This document shows, one piece after another, positions 37,643 through 48,024 of a stretch of 64,000 nt of DNA. Numbering within the stretch: position 1 is the stretch's first letter; every line of letters starts with the position of its first letter. Source of the stretch: CAYNYF01 sp964401385 (GTDB taxonomy: Bacteria > Planctomycetota > Phycisphaerae > SM23-33); the NCBI GenBank assembly GCA_964401385.1, contig CAYNYF010000010.1, forward strand, positions 1-64,000, given 5' to 3'. The notes beneath the pieces were generated by a model. That model was not told the DNA's origin. It was given only the letters and a program-made list of their open reading frames with translations, and searched no databases. The translations under genes were made by a program, and so were the position numbers.

Positions 37643-39721
37643 ATGACCGTAAGAGCGATATTCCTGGGCCTGCTGGTGGGTGTGGCGCTGGCCTCGGTCG
37701 GCTACGTCAACGACATCTGGCTGGGATTCCCCAGCATCGGCGGCAACCTGATGCCCACTCACGCCTTCGGGCTGCTGATGCTGGGGCTGCTGGCCGTCAA
37801 CCCGCTGCTGCGGCTGCTGGGCGGTCTCCGATCCGGGCGCACCGGACCGGCGGCCTCGGGCCGATGGCAGTTCACCACCGGCGAATTCATCGTGATGCTG
37901 TCGCTGGTGCTGATGGGCAGTGTCATCGCCGGCTCGGGCCTGCTTTGGGTCTTCCCCCACCCCATCATCGCTCCGTTCCATCACCAGGCGATCAGCCCCG
38001 GCTGGCGGGACAGGCACCTGCTCAGCTACGTCCCGTCGGTGATGATGGTGGCGACCGAGCCCGGCTCCGACGTCGTGAAGGACTACATGCAGGGCCTCTC
38101 CCGGCCGGGGGCACCCCTGCCGTTCACCGGCGTGCCCTGGGCCAACTGGGTGCCGACGCTGCTGTTCTGGTTCGCCGTCTTGGGGTTGAATTTCATCGCC
38201 GGCCTGGCCGCGGTGGTCGTCGTCTACCGCCAGTGGAGCCAGCGCGAGCACCTTTCCTTTCCCATCGCGGCCGTCACCCACCAATTGCTGGAGCCGCCGA
38301 GCGACGGGGGCGCTTTCAATCCGATCTTCCGCAACCGCGGGTTCTGGCTGGGCTTTGCCCTCGCCTTCGGGGTGCTGTGCGTCAGGGGCATCTACGCCTG
38401 GCGGCCGGGCTTCGTCACCATCCCATTAGGCATCAACCTTAGCTCTCTGCGCGAGATCCTTCCCTCCGTGGCCAAGGTGCCGTGGGTCAACGTGCTCAAC
38501 GTCCGGTTCTACTTTGCCGCCGTCGGCGTGGCGTACTTCCTGACGTCCGAGGCGTCATTCTCGCTGGGCCTCAGCGGCTGGCTGTACGTGGCGGTGGCCG
38601 CGCCGCTGGTCTCGGCGGGGGTAGACCTGAGCACGGACGTTCTGGCCGGCGGGCTGCCGGCATACATGTACTTCGGTGCCTACATGGGCCTGGCCGTGAT
38701 GGTGCTCTACCTCGGCCGGCGGTTCTATTGGTCGGTTCTGAAGCGTTCGCTGTGGCTGGGCGGGGATGCTTCCGGGGAGGTGCTGCCGCGGGAGGCCGCC
38801 GCCTGTCGCATCCTCATCGTCGCCAGCGCCGCCCTGGTCGGCCTGCTGTGGTGGGTCGGCCTGCACCCGCTGCTGGCGGTGGCGTTCGTGCTGCTGACGG
38901 GCACGCTGTTCCTGATGGTCGGGCGGATCAACGTCACCACCGGGCTGTTCATCATTCAGCCGTTCTGGCATCCGGTGGGGGTGCTGCTGGCCGTCTTCGG
39001 CAGCTTTGCCTTGGGCCCGCACGCCCTGATCATCCTGGGCTTGCTGTGCGTGGTAGTGACGATCGACCCGCGCATCGCGGTGGTGCCGCTGGCCCTGAAC
39101 GTCGTCCGCATGGGCGACCTGCGGAGGCTCAAGCCCGGGCGGCTGGCCGGCTGGATGGGCGTCGCCGTCATATTGGCGATGGTCGCGGGCGTGGTGGTCA
39201 CCGTGTATCTTCTCTACAGCCTGGGCGTCGCCGGCATGGACAGCGGCGGCCAGCGCTGGGCCGTGGACCAGGTCGCCAGGAGGCCGTTTCAGATGCTGAC
39301 CCGCGCCGTGGATGAACTTTCGTCCACGGAGAGCCTCCAGGAAGCCGCCGGCCCCACCGGCCTCGCGCGGTTACTCCATCCCCGGCCGAAGCAGCATTTC
39401 TTGACGGCCGCGGGCATCGGCTTCGCCCTGGTGATGATCTGTAGCTACTTTCGCCTGCGCTTCACCTGGTGGCCGCTGCATCCGATGCTGTTTCTGGTAT
39501 GGGGGTCGGTGTGGACGACGGAATTCGCGCCGTCGTTCCTGCTGGCGTGGCTGATCAAGACGCAGATCATGCGCTACGGCGGGCAGTCCTATTACCGCCG
39601 AGCCCGGAATTTCTTTATCGGGCTGATGGGCGGCGAGTTTGTCGCCGGCATCTTCTGGGGCGCGATCGGCCTGGGGGATTACCTTCTGACCGGCACGGTT
39701 GGCCCAAGCTTCAGGGTCTGA
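37643..39721 (+). CDS. Multi-pass membrane protein, DUF6785/DUF6784-like
   Basis: 692 residues with about 14 hydrophobic segments spread over the whole length (first AIFLGLLVGVALASVGYVND). The pattern recalls large planctomycete integral membrane proteins catalogued as DUF6785/DUF6784 and more distantly oligopeptide-transporter-like proteins. No characterised function. The start is taken at ATG 37643; a GTG at 37610 would add 11 residues. It follows transglutaminase paralogue 2 by 223 bases on the same strand; that spacer holds no gene. Confidence 0.8.
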   Translation: MTVRAIFLGLLVGVALASVGYVNDIWLGFPSIGGNLMPTHAFGLLMLGLLAVNPLLRLLGGLRSGRTGPAASGRWQFTTGEFIVMLSLVLMGSVIAGSGLLWVFPHPIIAPFHHQAISPGWRDRHLLSYVPSVMMVATEPGSDVVKDYMQGLSRPGAPLPFTGVPWANWVPTLLFWFAVLGLNFIAGLAAVVVVYRQWSQREHLSFPIAAVTHQLLEPPSDGGAFNPIFRNRGFWLGFALAFGVLCVRGIYAWRPGFVTIPLGINLSSLREILPSVAKVPWVNVLNVRFYFAAVGVAYFLTSEASFSLGLSGWLYVAVAAPLVSAGVDLSTDVLAGGLPAYMYFGAYMGLAVMVLYLGRRFYWSVLKRSLWLGGDASGEVLPREAAACRILIVASAALVGLLWWVGLHPLLAVAFVLLTGTLFLMVGRINVTTGLFIIQPFWHPVGVLLAVFGSFALGPHALIILGLLCVVVTIDPRIAVVPLALNVVRMGDLRRLKPGRLAGWMGVAVILAMVAGVVVTVYLLYSLGVAGMDSGGQRWAVDQVARRPFQMLTRAVDELSSTESLQEAAGPTGLARLLHPRPKQHFLTAAGIGFALVMICSYFRLRFTWWPLHPMLFLVWGSVWTTEFAPSFLLAWLIKTQIMRYGGQSYYRRARNFFIGLMGGEFVAGIFWGAIGLGDYLLTGTVGPSFRV

Positions 39722-40268
39722 CCGTAAGCCGGCACCGGGCGGCTCGCCGTGACGGAAAGGCGCTCGGGGCGCTCCGGCGCCTTGCCCCGAACATTTCATG
39801 ACCGTCTCACGTTGGGCGGGGCCTTTGGGCCGTCGGCTGCGTTCTCCGCGTGAGCTGTCTTCGGCCTGACTTATCCCCAGTTTGGCGAACCGGGCCGGGA
39901 GCTGGCAACTGCGCGAGCGGCGAGGCCCTCACCTTCCAGGGCTCGCGCCCCGGGCAAAGAAAGGCGCCCCTGCCGGCCCGTTCGCCACCCGACTTAGGCG
40001 CCCGGCGGGGGAGCATTGTCGTTTCAGGTGTTTGCGAGCCCAAAGCCGTCCGAACAGGGATCGGAAAGCCGCCTTTTCGCGCTGGTTGGCTGCTAAAGGT
40101 CCGGTCCCGCGCCGCCGATGAACTCATGGGACCCGTCCCTGCCAGGATACCGGCGGCGACCCGCGGACCCGGGCAGAGACGGTCTGCATTCAATCGTGAC
40201 AGTCGCAAAGGCAAAAAGGCAAGGGATAGCCCAAGACATCGGTCGCCGAAGCAGAACAGGAGAGCGAA
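39722..40268. other. Gene-poor spacer
   Basis: 547 bases without a convincing reading frame on either strand. The short frames present have Arg/Pro/Gly-rich translations typical of non-coding GC-rich DNA. No tRNA, tmRNA, SRP or RNase P core motif was recognised. Confidence 0.6.
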
Positions 40269-40502
40269 ATGAACGTGTTCGTCTATGTTCTAACACTATT
40301 GGCGGTGGGTCACGTTGGTGTGATGGCCCTGCTGGTCATCTATCTGTCCCGGGCGGTCAAACATTTGTCGCAGATGGCGGAGCCGATGCAGGCCCTGTGG
40401 GAGCAGCAGGAACGCTCCGCTTTCTCGGCGACAGCAAAGACTGACGCGACTGCCAAGTCGCAGTGGGCAGAGCAGCCCGAGGAATTGGTAGGCTCCCCAT
40501 AA
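40269..40502 (+). CDS. Small single-pass membrane protein
   Basis: 77 residues. One transmembrane segment (VYVLTLLAVGHVGVMALLVIYL, residues about 5-26) is followed by a cytoplasmic-type polar tail. A strong AGGAG site lies 8 bases before the ATG, which is the main reason to accept it. It stands alone in a 1.4-kb gene-poor stretch. Function unknown. Confidence 0.55.
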   Translation: MNVFVYVLTLLAVGHVGVMALLVIYLSRAVKHLSQMAEPMQALWEQQERSAFSATAKTDATAKSQWAEQPEELVGSP

Positions 40503-41109
40503 GAACGGCCCGTCGCGGAACGCCAAATGCGTTTCGCTCGTTGCCGAAGTCTGACATAGCCGATAGTCGTGATCGGTCTGGCCGTGGCGACGGTCCTTGC
40601 CCTGGGGGTTCGCTGGGCGGAGGTCGTCGCCTAGGCCTGCTGGAAGATGGTCAAGAGCGGCCCTGAACGGGGCCGCTTGACCATTGGGGACGTCCAGGGG
40701 CGGATGGGAATCCCCCGAGGATCCGAATCCCGTCTGGCCGGGGGCGGTGTCGAGCATCCCAACCCGCAGGGGCATCTTTCGGCGCCCAGGGTGCGCCCAG
40801 AGCCAACGCCCGGCCGCTCACGCCCGCCCGCCATGCCGCCGCAGCGGGGATAACCGCATCTTCAAGGCCATTGACCGCTTGGGCCAACAGGCGCCAGCGG
40901 GTCCACGATGTGCGCGCCTCTTCAGCGGTCTCTCGTCCCTGGCGGAGTTTGCCTGCGGATTTTTTTCGCGGCCCGGGCGGAAACTTTTCGCCGGGTCGCG
41001 AGTCAAAGGGATAGAAGGCGTGCACGAAAGGTCAACGAGTCCGTCGGGACTGAGGCCCTTATAGGCGTGTTCTCGTCGCTGAGGGCCTGGCCCGGAAAGG
41101 AGGCCAAAG
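40503..41109. other. Gene-poor spacer upstream of the giant TPR gene
   Basis: 607 bases without a supported gene; it contains the hairpin at 40647-40684 and presumably the promoter and leader of the 41110 gene. A T7 run at about 40960 follows only a weak stem and is not called as a terminator. Confidence 0.55.
40647..40684. repeat. 38-base near-perfect inverted repeat
   Basis: Arms ATGGTCAAG-A-GCGGCCC and GGGCCGC-TTGACCAT (each about 16 paired bases with one bulged A) enclose a loop of about five bases. There is no T-run on either strand, so it is not a canonical rho-independent terminator. It could be a small-RNA or attenuator hairpin, or the terminus of a lost element. Confidence 0.75.
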
Positions 41110-44100
41110 ATGCATCGGCCGACAGCGATGTTCCTTCTAGCCACCGTGATCGCCGCCACTGCCCCTCTCGCCCTGGCCCAGGCCGAGGCCAAGCAGGCCT
41201 TCGAGGCGGGCAAGACGGCTTTTGAGGCGGGCGAACTCGAAAAGGCCAGGCAGCTTCTTGAAAAGGCATCGCAGACGGACGTCCGCAATCCGGAAGTGTT
41301 CCTGTGGCTGGGCAAGGCGTGCTACCAGCTCGGGCAGGTGGACCGGGCGATTGCCGCCTGGTCCAGGACGCTCCGGTTGGCGCCCGAGCAGCCGTACGCG
41401 ACCAAGATGCTCAAGGCCCTGCGCGGGCAAGTGGCCGACGCCGACACGCGGATCCGCCTCATCGAACTGATGCTGGAAGAGGCGCCCTTCGCGGAGCAGT
41501 TGGCCAGGACGGCGCTGGTTCAATGCGACAAGCTGCTGGCGGAAAAGGCCCTGACCGACGCCCAACGTGCCGGAGTGATGGCGCTGAAGGCGAGGGCCCA
41601 GATCCAGCGGGCCGACGGGCCCGGGGCGATCTCGACCGTACGCGAGTTGCTGGCGCGGTTCCCCAAGGAGGCGGACGCGGCCACGACGACGCTGCTTCTG
41701 GGTCTGGCCAAGACGCGCTTCGGCGGGGAGGCTGTGGCCGAGGGGGTGGCGCTGCTGAAGAAAGTGATCGCCGACCACGCGGGCACGCCCGCGGCCGCCG
41801 AGGCCGAATACGAGCTGATCGCATTCCAACTCCGCCAGAAGCCGGATCCGGCCGTCGCGGCGTCCCTGGAAAAGTGGATCGCCGGCAACGCCGGACATCC
41901 CAAGGCCCGTCAGGCCCGCCGCCGGCTGGTGGAGGCGTATCTGGCCGTCACGCGGCAGGTGCATCCGCGCACGCCGGAGGCCGCGCTAAGCCGGACCGAC
42001 GTTGCGGCCCTGGCCGCGGCGGCGCAGCTCTACCAGCAGATCGTCCAGGCGAAGGAGGCGCGGTCACTGACAGACCACATCATCGCCCATCTCCAGCAGC
42101 AGTATGTCAGCTCGAAGGCATACGCAGCGGCCATCGCCGGGGCGGAGACGCTCCTGAAGGCGGCGCTTCCCGGCTCCAGCCGGACCGCGGTGCTGCGCGC
42201 CCTGGCCAGGTACAGGGTCGAGCACGCGTCCAAGGTGCTGACGGATCAGGCCAAGGCCGGCAAGCTTCCGGCCGGGGCGATGCCGAAGGTGCTGGCCGAC
42301 GTGCTGGCCGTCTACGCGACCATCAACAAGGAATTCCCCGCCCAGCCGGCCTGGTCCGATCAGGCCACACTGGCCGAACGGGTGCGAAATCTGGCGGGGC
42401 TTGTGCCCTGGCCGGTGAAGGTGACCGGCCCCAAGCCGCTGCACACCTGGGCGGTGGCGGTGGCCCTACCGGTGATCGAGGCCAACGCCGACGCCGCAGC
42501 CGTCCGGCGCGCGGCCGTCACCGTCACCGCCGTCGTCGATGCGTACGTACGCTGCAAGGGCCAGGCGGCCAAGAAGGTGGCGCTGGCGATCAGCACGCAG
42601 TTGGTGGAGGCGCTCTGGCCGGAGGAGCCGACCTGGGCGGCCTCCATGCTGAAGCAGATCGACCTGCTGAGCGCGTGCGCGGCCAACCTGTTCCAGGAGA
42701 ACATCAAGGCCGGGCGGGCCGAGGACAACGCCAAGCTCAACGAATTCCAGAACCGTCTGCTGGCGGCCATGTCCAAGCTCGCCGCCCGCCAGGCTGAGCA
42801 CGCGCCGGCGGTCCTGAGCAGGCTCCAGAGCCACCTCGAGCCGTGGCTGCGACACGGCCACTACGCCCTGGGCGAGGCAGCCTACGAACAGCTCGCCGGG
42901 TCCCTGCCGAAGCCGCAGCAGCAGCAGGCGAAACTGGCCGTGGCGACGCTGTGGATCCGGCAGGTCACGACCGAGCACAATCGACTGCTGTCGGCCGGGC
43001 TGACCGTGCCGCGGAAGCTGGATCCGATCTTTGCCAAGGCCCTGGGACGATGCTATGCCCTCCAGGCCGGTCTGGTTGAAGATGACCCATTCCTCTCGCA
43101 GGTGCGCTCGGTCTGGGACAGCATCATCAACCACTACACGCGGCTGGAGTATTTCGACATCGCGGAGCAGGCCGTCAAGGCCAAGCCCGCGGCGCCGGCG
43201 GTCGCCCCCGCCGACGCCTACGCCCAACTGAAGCTCGCCGTCCTGCACGATCAGGAGGCGCGGCGGGAGCTGGGCGAGCTGCTCAAGCAATACAAGGGCG
43301 ACGAGAAGATCACGCTGACGCCGGCGTTCAAGACCGCCATCGCCGAGTACACCAAGTTCATTTCCGATCGCCCGTCCAGCCCGCTGGTCGCCAACGCCGT
43401 CGCCGGCGTGTTCAACATCGCCCGGCTCTTCGAGCAGCATAAGGCGTACGACGTGGCGGTCGGCGTCTACCGGGACCTGGCGGCCTTCGCCGAGAAGGTC
43501 AAGGCGCTTACACAGTCGGCGCCGGGCGCGCCGAGCGCAGCCGAGCGCGCGAAGTTCGCCGTCGCCGGCGCCCTGTACGCCAAGGCTCGTGCGGCTCTGA
43601 GCAAGGCGCTGGCCGAGAAGGACCCCAAGGCCGCCCCGCCGGACAAGATCAGCGCCGAGTTCGCCGCCGCCATCGCCGCCTACCAGGGCTTCATCAAGGC
43701 CAACCCCGACAGCGGCCTTCTGGGGCAAGCCGTCCGGCAGATCCTCTCGGCGGCGCTGGAGTACGCCAGGATCGACGCCTGGGACGTCGCCGACGGCATC
43801 TACGCCGACCTGCTGGCCAGCGGGCTGCCGCTGCGCCGCCCCGAGCGGGTCCGGTTTGCCCGCGGCGTCTGCCAGATGGGCAAGGTCATGCCCGACCACG
43901 CCAGGAAGGTCCTCCAGGCCCTGACCACCGCCCCGCCCGTCACGCGGCGGCCCGGCGGGGCTGACGATGTGGCGGCGCTGGCCGAACCGAGTAAGCCCCT
44001 CTCGGCACTTGAGGGAACCAGCGGGCGGCTCAGGCAGCCGACGCCGACCTTCAAAGCCCCCAGCCTCGATTTGGCATGGTCGGAGGACCGGTCTGACGCC

Positions 44101-46512
44101 GACGGGAGGAGGGGGAGGGGGGGAGGAGGAAGGACTGAACTGGAGAAGTTGGATTACCTGGCCCTGACGGCCATCCGCAAGGACCAGCAGCGGCGCTCGG
44201 TGCAGGTGGCCCAGCTCCGCGACGAGTCCGTCCGGTATCGGGCGGTGGCACAGGCGTCCGCACAAGGCCAGAAAAAGCAGCTTGTCGTTCCCAGGCCGGT
44301 GCTGTCGGAAGCGGAGATCGCCCGCCAGGAAAAGGCCCTGGCCGCGGCGTACAAGATCTTCCAGATGATCCGGAAGGACTATGCCGCCACGCCCACGGCC
44401 GAGCAGGCCCGCGGCGAGATCATGATCATGATCCAGCACTGGCGGACCATCGGCCAGTGGCAGCGCGGGGCGGCGCTGGGCGAGCAGTACCTCGCCGACA
44501 ACCCCACCGATCGGGAGCTGCCACAGCTTCGGCTGGGAGTCGCCCGCGACAACCTGGCCTGGGCGGCCCAGCCTGTCCAGAAGCAGCCGTCCACGCAGGC
44601 GATGCTGGCCGAGGTCGCCCAGCGCTTCGACAAGGCCCGCGGGCAGCTTGCCGGCATCGTGAAGGACTTCCCCAAGGACAAGTCCGTCGTCCACCAGGCC
44701 CAGTGGGACATCGCCAACAGCTTCCTGACGCAGGCCCGCGTCGTCGACGCCTTCAGCGCCACGCTGGCGCGCGGGCAGTACGTCCGGGCCGCCACGGAGT
44801 TGCAGCAGGTGGCCGCCAGGTATCACGACCACCCCAACATCGCACAGATTCCGCAGATGCTCTGGAACATCGCCCAGGAGCTTGCCGGGCGGGGCTACTA
44901 CGACGAGGCCATCAACGTCTGGAGCGAACTGACCATCCACTACCCGACGCACCCGCAGGCCCAGCAGGCGGCCTACCGGATCGCCCAGACCTATCAGAAC
45001 AACCTGAAGCGACCGCTGCTGGCGGCCGAGGCGTACCTGGAGCTGAACTTCACCCGCGGCGGCGACCTGAGCATCCAGAACCAGATCTTCAGCATCGGCG
45101 TGAGCCTGAAGAACGAAAAGCGCTGGGTGGAGGCCATGCACGTGCTGGAGAGCTTCGTGGACGGCTTCCCGCGCAATCCCAGCGCCGGTAAGGCGCTGAC
45201 CATGGTCGGGCAGATCCACCAGACCAACGAGGCCTGGGACGACGCCATCAAGGCGTACCGCCGCGTGATCGACGAGTTCCCCGCCGGCACCTGGGTCCGC
45301 GACGCCAAGTGGTCCATCGCCGAATGCACCATCAACCTGAGCCAGTGGCGCGGGGCGATGGCCGCGTATCGGTCCTACCTGGCGACGTACGCCAAGGACG
45401 GCAAGGCGGCCGAGGCCAACCGCCGCATCGGCATCCTGAAGGACCTGGCCCGCTACCAGGCGCTGGTGGACGAGGAGGGCCAGCGCAAGGCCTTCGACGC
45501 CCAGTACCAGATCGCCGAGATCCTCCTGACGAAGCTGTCCAACCCGGTCAAGGCGATCATCGAGTACCGCAAGGTGACCGACAGGTGGCCGCAGAGCCAC
45601 CTTGCCGACGACGCCATGTTCAAGACCGGCAGGACCTACCTGTCCATGGGGCAGACCGCCAAGGCCCGCGAGGCCCTGCTGGCGGTGGCTCTCAAGTACC
45701 CCACCAGCCCGCTGGCCGACGACGCCGTCTACATGGTCGGTCAGAGCTATGAAAACGAAGCACAGCGGCTGGCGGGCGTGACCCGCGAAAAGACGATCAA
45801 GAAGGCGAGAATGTGGGCTCAGAAAGACGCCTATTCCAAGTTCACGGCCGCCCGCCGCGATCTCCGCAGAATCAACGAGCTGGAGATCGCGGACTTGAAG
45901 AAGGGTGGCAAGCTGAAGGCTGCCGAGATGGCCCAGGCCCGCCAGTCCGTGCAGGAAAGCCAGTTCGCCATGGCCAACGTCAGCCTGCTGGGAGAGCAGG
46001 CCCGCCAGCAGGTCGAGACGCTCACGGCCAGCGAGCTTGCCGACCGGCAGGACAAGATCAACGCTGCCTTGCGAAGGGCGGTGGGGGCGTATCAGCAGGC
46101 GTCGAAGGTTCCCGCGGCGGACAAGGCCGACGAGTCGCTGCTGCGAATGGCCGTGATCTTCGCCGAAAAGCTGAAGGACTCGGACGCGGCCATGAAGACG
46201 TATCTCGAGATCGTCCGTCAGTTCAGCGGCACGGCCGTGGCCGAGGACGCCAGTTGGCGCATCGCCCAGTACCACGAGCGGCAGGGCAAGTACGCCGAGG
46301 CCATCACCGCCCACGAGGCCTTCCTGAGAAACTACCGCCGCAGCCCCCGGGCCGGGGCGGCCCAGTTCGCCATCGCCGAGAACTACGAGCACCTGGGCCA
46401 GTGGGTCAAGGCCATGGACGCCTACACCAACTACATCAACAACTTCCCGTCCGGGCCGCTGGTTCAGAAGGCGACCGAACAGATCAACTGGATCAAGACG
46501 TATCGGCTATAG
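41110..46512 (+). CDS. Giant exported TPR protein (1800 residues)
   Basis: A signal peptide (AMFLLATVIAATAPLALA) is followed by TPR and TPR-like helical hairpins over nearly the whole length, clearest at residues 24-100 (FEAGELEKARQLLEKASQTD) and from about 1080 to the end (for example YYDEAINVWSELTIHYPTHP and NEAWDDAIKAYRRVIDEFPA), the latter of the outer-membrane YfiO/YbgF style. A Gly/Arg-rich linker near residue 1000 is encoded by a long G-rich purine tract and splits the protein in two. It probably scaffolds envelope complexes. An ideal AAAGGAGG site precedes the ATG. The TPR lipoprotein at 46550 follows after 37 bases, almost surely the same operon. Confidence 0.85.
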   Translation: MHRPTAMFLLATVIAATAPLALAQAEAKQAFEAGKTAFEAGELEKARQLLEKASQTDVRNPEVFLWLGKACYQLGQVDRAIAAWSRTLRLAPEQPYATKMLKALRGQVADADTRIRLIELMLEEAPFAEQLARTALVQCDKLLAEKALTDAQRAGVMALKARAQIQRADGPGAISTVRELLARFPKEADAATTTLLLGLAKTRFGGEAVAEGVALLKKVIADHAGTPAAAEAEYELIAFQLRQKPDPAVAASLEKWIAGNAGHPKARQARRRLVEAYLAVTRQVHPRTPEAALSRTDVAALAAAAQLYQQIVQAKEARSLTDHIIAHLQQQYVSSKAYAAAIAGAETLLKAALPGSSRTAVLRALARYRVEHASKVLTDQAKAGKLPAGAMPKVLADVLAVYATINKEFPAQPAWSDQATLAERVRNLAGLVPWPVKVTGPKPLHTWAVAVALPVIEANADAAAVRRAAVTVTAVVDAYVRCKGQAAKKVALAISTQLVEALWPEEPTWAASMLKQIDLLSACAANLFQENIKAGRAEDNAKLNEFQNRLLAAMSKLAARQAEHAPAVLSRLQSHLEPWLRHGHYALGEAAYEQLAGSLPKPQQQQAKLAVATLWIRQVTTEHNRLLSAGLTVPRKLDPIFAKALGRCYALQAGLVEDDPFLSQVRSVWDSIINHYTRLEYFDIAEQAVKAKPAAPAVAPADAYAQLKLAVLHDQEARRELGELLKQYKGDEKITLTPAFKTAIAEYTKFISDRPSSPLVANAVAGVFNIARLFEQHKAYDVAVGVYRDLAAFAEKVKALTQSAPGAPSAAERAKFAVAGALYAKARAALSKALAEKDPKAAPPDKISAEFAAAIAAYQGFIKANPDSGLLGQAVRQILSAALEYARIDAWDVADGIYADLLASGLPLRRPERVRFARGVCQMGKVMPDHARKVLQALTTAPPVTRRPGGADDVAALAEPSKPLSALEGTSGRLRQPTPTFKAPSLDLAWSEDRSDADGRRGRGGGGRTELEKLDYLALTAIRKDQQRRSVQVAQLRDESVRYRAVAQASAQGQKKQLVVPRPVLSEAEIARQEKALAAAYKIFQMIRKDYAATPTAEQARGEIMIMIQHWRTIGQWQRGAALGEQYLADNPTDRELPQLRLGVARDNLAWAAQPVQKQPSTQAMLAEVAQRFDKARGQLAGIVKDFPKDKSVVHQAQWDIANSFLTQARVVDAFSATLARGQYVRAATELQQVAARYHDHPNIAQIPQMLWNIAQELAGRGYYDEAINVWSELTIHYPTHPQAQQAAYRIAQTYQNNLKRPLLAAEAYLELNFTRGGDLSIQNQIFSIGVSLKNEKRWVEAMHVLESFVDGFPRNPSAGKALTMVGQIHQTNEAWDDAIKAYRRVIDEFPAGTWVRDAKWSIAECTINLSQWRGAMAAYRSYLATYAKDGKAAEANRRIGILKDLARYQALVDEEGQRKAFDAQYQIAEILLTKLSNPVKAIIEYRKVTDRWPQSHLADDAMFKTGRTYLSMGQTAKAREALLAVALKYPTSPLADDAVYMVGQSYENEAQRLAGVTREKTIKKARMWAQKDAYSKFTAARRDLRRINELEIADLKKGGKLKAAEMAQARQSVQESQFAMANVSLLGEQARQQVETLTASELADRQDKINAALRRAVGAYQQASKVPAADKADESLLRMAVIFAEKLKDSDAAMKTYLEIVRQFSGTAVAEDASWRIAQYHERQGKYAEAITAHEAFLRNYRRSPRAGAAQFAIAENYEHLGQWVKAMDAYTNYINNFPSGPLVQKATEQINWIKTYRL

Positions 46513-46549
46513 GCCGGAGATAACGGCAAAGGTTCAAGGAGACACGATC

Positions 46550-47887
46550 ATGCGGACGCACGTCATCCTGCTGACGCTCGCGGCGGCATTCCTGGCGGCC
46601 TGCACCGGTCGGGCCGCGCCGGCAAAGGAAGCCCCAAGACAGCCCGAGCTGTCCAAGGCCGAGAAGCTCTTTCAGGACGGCCGAGACGCCCTGCTGTCCG
46701 GCGATTACGCCAAGGCCGCCAACCTGCTGGAGAAGGCCGTCGCCGCCGACAAGACCAAGACCGCGTATCGGCTCTACCTGGCCAGGGCCTACCGCTACGC
46801 CGACAAGGGCAACCTGGCGGAAAAACAGTTACAGGAGATCGTCAAGGCCTCCCCCGACCACGTCGAGGCCGGACAACTGCTGGCGGAAATCTACGCCGAG
46901 CGGAAAAGCTGGAAGAACGTCGCCGCCGTGCTGGAGCCGCTGCTCAAATACCGCCACGACTACACGACCTACCACCTGCTGGCGGAGGCCACCTACCACC
47001 TCGACGACCACGGCAAGGCGCGAAAGTATTTCGAGGAGGCCGTCAAGCTCAATCCCAGCAGCGCCGCCGACCATTACCAGCTCGGCAATATCTACCTGGC
47101 GGGCAGTTTCTACGCCCTCGCGGCCGAGGCGTACCAGAAGGCGCTGTCGCTGGGCCTGGACAGCCCGGTGCTGCGGTACAAGCTGGGCTCGGCCTATTTC
47201 AACCTGCGGAACTATTTCGGCCGGATTTCGGTCGTCACCGTCAAGGCCGGCAAGGCCGGGACGATCGACGGCGGCTGGTACCTGATCGAGCAGGTGCCGG
47301 GGAAGAAGGACACCTTCCGGGCCGCCCCGGCCAGCTCGGCCATCTATCAGGTCGCCAAGGCGATGGCCGACGGCATCGAAGACCGCCCGGAGATTCACTT
47401 TCTCAAGGCCAACATTTACCTCAACGCCCGCCGTTATCAGCAGGCGTACGAGATGTTCGAGAAGATACAGAAGGACATCGCCGAGGAGGACAAGGCGCTG
47501 TTTTACTACTACTTCGCGAAGTCGGCCTTCGGCGTGGGCAAGTACGATGAGTACCTCAAGCTGCTGGGCGAGGCGATCAAGCTGAACAAGGAGGCGTACG
47601 AGTCCACGCTGGTGGAGGCGTATCTGAAGGTGGCCGAGCAGTACAACCAAGCCGGCCGGCTCGACAAGTACATCGAGTACCTCAAGCTGGCCGTGGCCGC
47701 CAGCCCGCAGAACGCCACGTTGCACCTGAAGCTCGGCAACGCCTACGAAGAGGCCCGCAAGTACGACCTGGCGGTGGTGCAGTGGCGGATGGTGCTGGAC
47801 CTGGAGCCCGACCATCCGCAGCGGATGAAGCTGCTGAACCTCATCGGCAAATACCGCCAGGCTCCCAAGCCGGCAAAGACAGGATAG
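46550..47887 (+). CDS. TPR lipoprotein
   Basis: 445 residues. A signal peptide ends in lipobox LAAC (Cys18). About eight to ten TPR repeats follow (GDYAKAANLLEKAVAADKTK, DDHGKARKYFEEAVKLNPSS, RKYDLAVVQWRMVLDLEPDH), interrupted near residues 220-260 by a non-TPR insert (GRISVVTVKAGKAGTIDGGW). It presumably works with the 1800-residue TPR protein encoded 37 bases upstream, as a membrane-anchored partner. An AAGGAGA site precedes the ATG. Confidence 0.88.
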   Translation: MRTHVILLTLAAAFLAACTGRAAPAKEAPRQPELSKAEKLFQDGRDALLSGDYAKAANLLEKAVAADKTKTAYRLYLARAYRYADKGNLAEKQLQEIVKASPDHVEAGQLLAEIYAERKSWKNVAAVLEPLLKYRHDYTTYHLLAEATYHLDDHGKARKYFEEAVKLNPSSAADHYQLGNIYLAGSFYALAAEAYQKALSLGLDSPVLRYKLGSAYFNLRNYFGRISVVTVKAGKAGTIDGGWYLIEQVPGKKDTFRAAPASSAIYQVAKAMADGIEDRPEIHFLKANIYLNARRYQQAYEMFEKIQKDIAEEDKALFYYYFAKSAFGVGKYDEYLKLLGEAIKLNKEAYESTLVEAYLKVAEQYNQAGRLDKYIEYLKLAVAASPQNATLHLKLGNAYEEARKYDLAVVQWRMVLDLEPDHPQRMKLLNLIGKYRQAPKPAKTG

Positions 47888-48024
47888 CCCCGCCGGCCGC
47901 ACGGCGACAGAGATCCGCTTCGCTCATGCCCGGCGGGCTGGAGCGGGCTGAGGGGGACGACGGGCCGACCCCCGGACCGGTTCATGCAGACGGATCGGCC
48001 AAGGCAGTCACAGCACAAGCCGCT

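Noticed and set aside
40647..40853. Short reading frame beginning inside the 38-base hairpin
   Set aside because: No ribosome-binding site and a Pro/Gly/Arg-rich translation.
42466..46392. 1308-residue minus-strand open frame opposite the giant TPR gene
   Set aside because: It is a shadow of high-GC third-position bias; the plus frame has a signal peptide, TPR repeats and an ideal ribosome-binding site.
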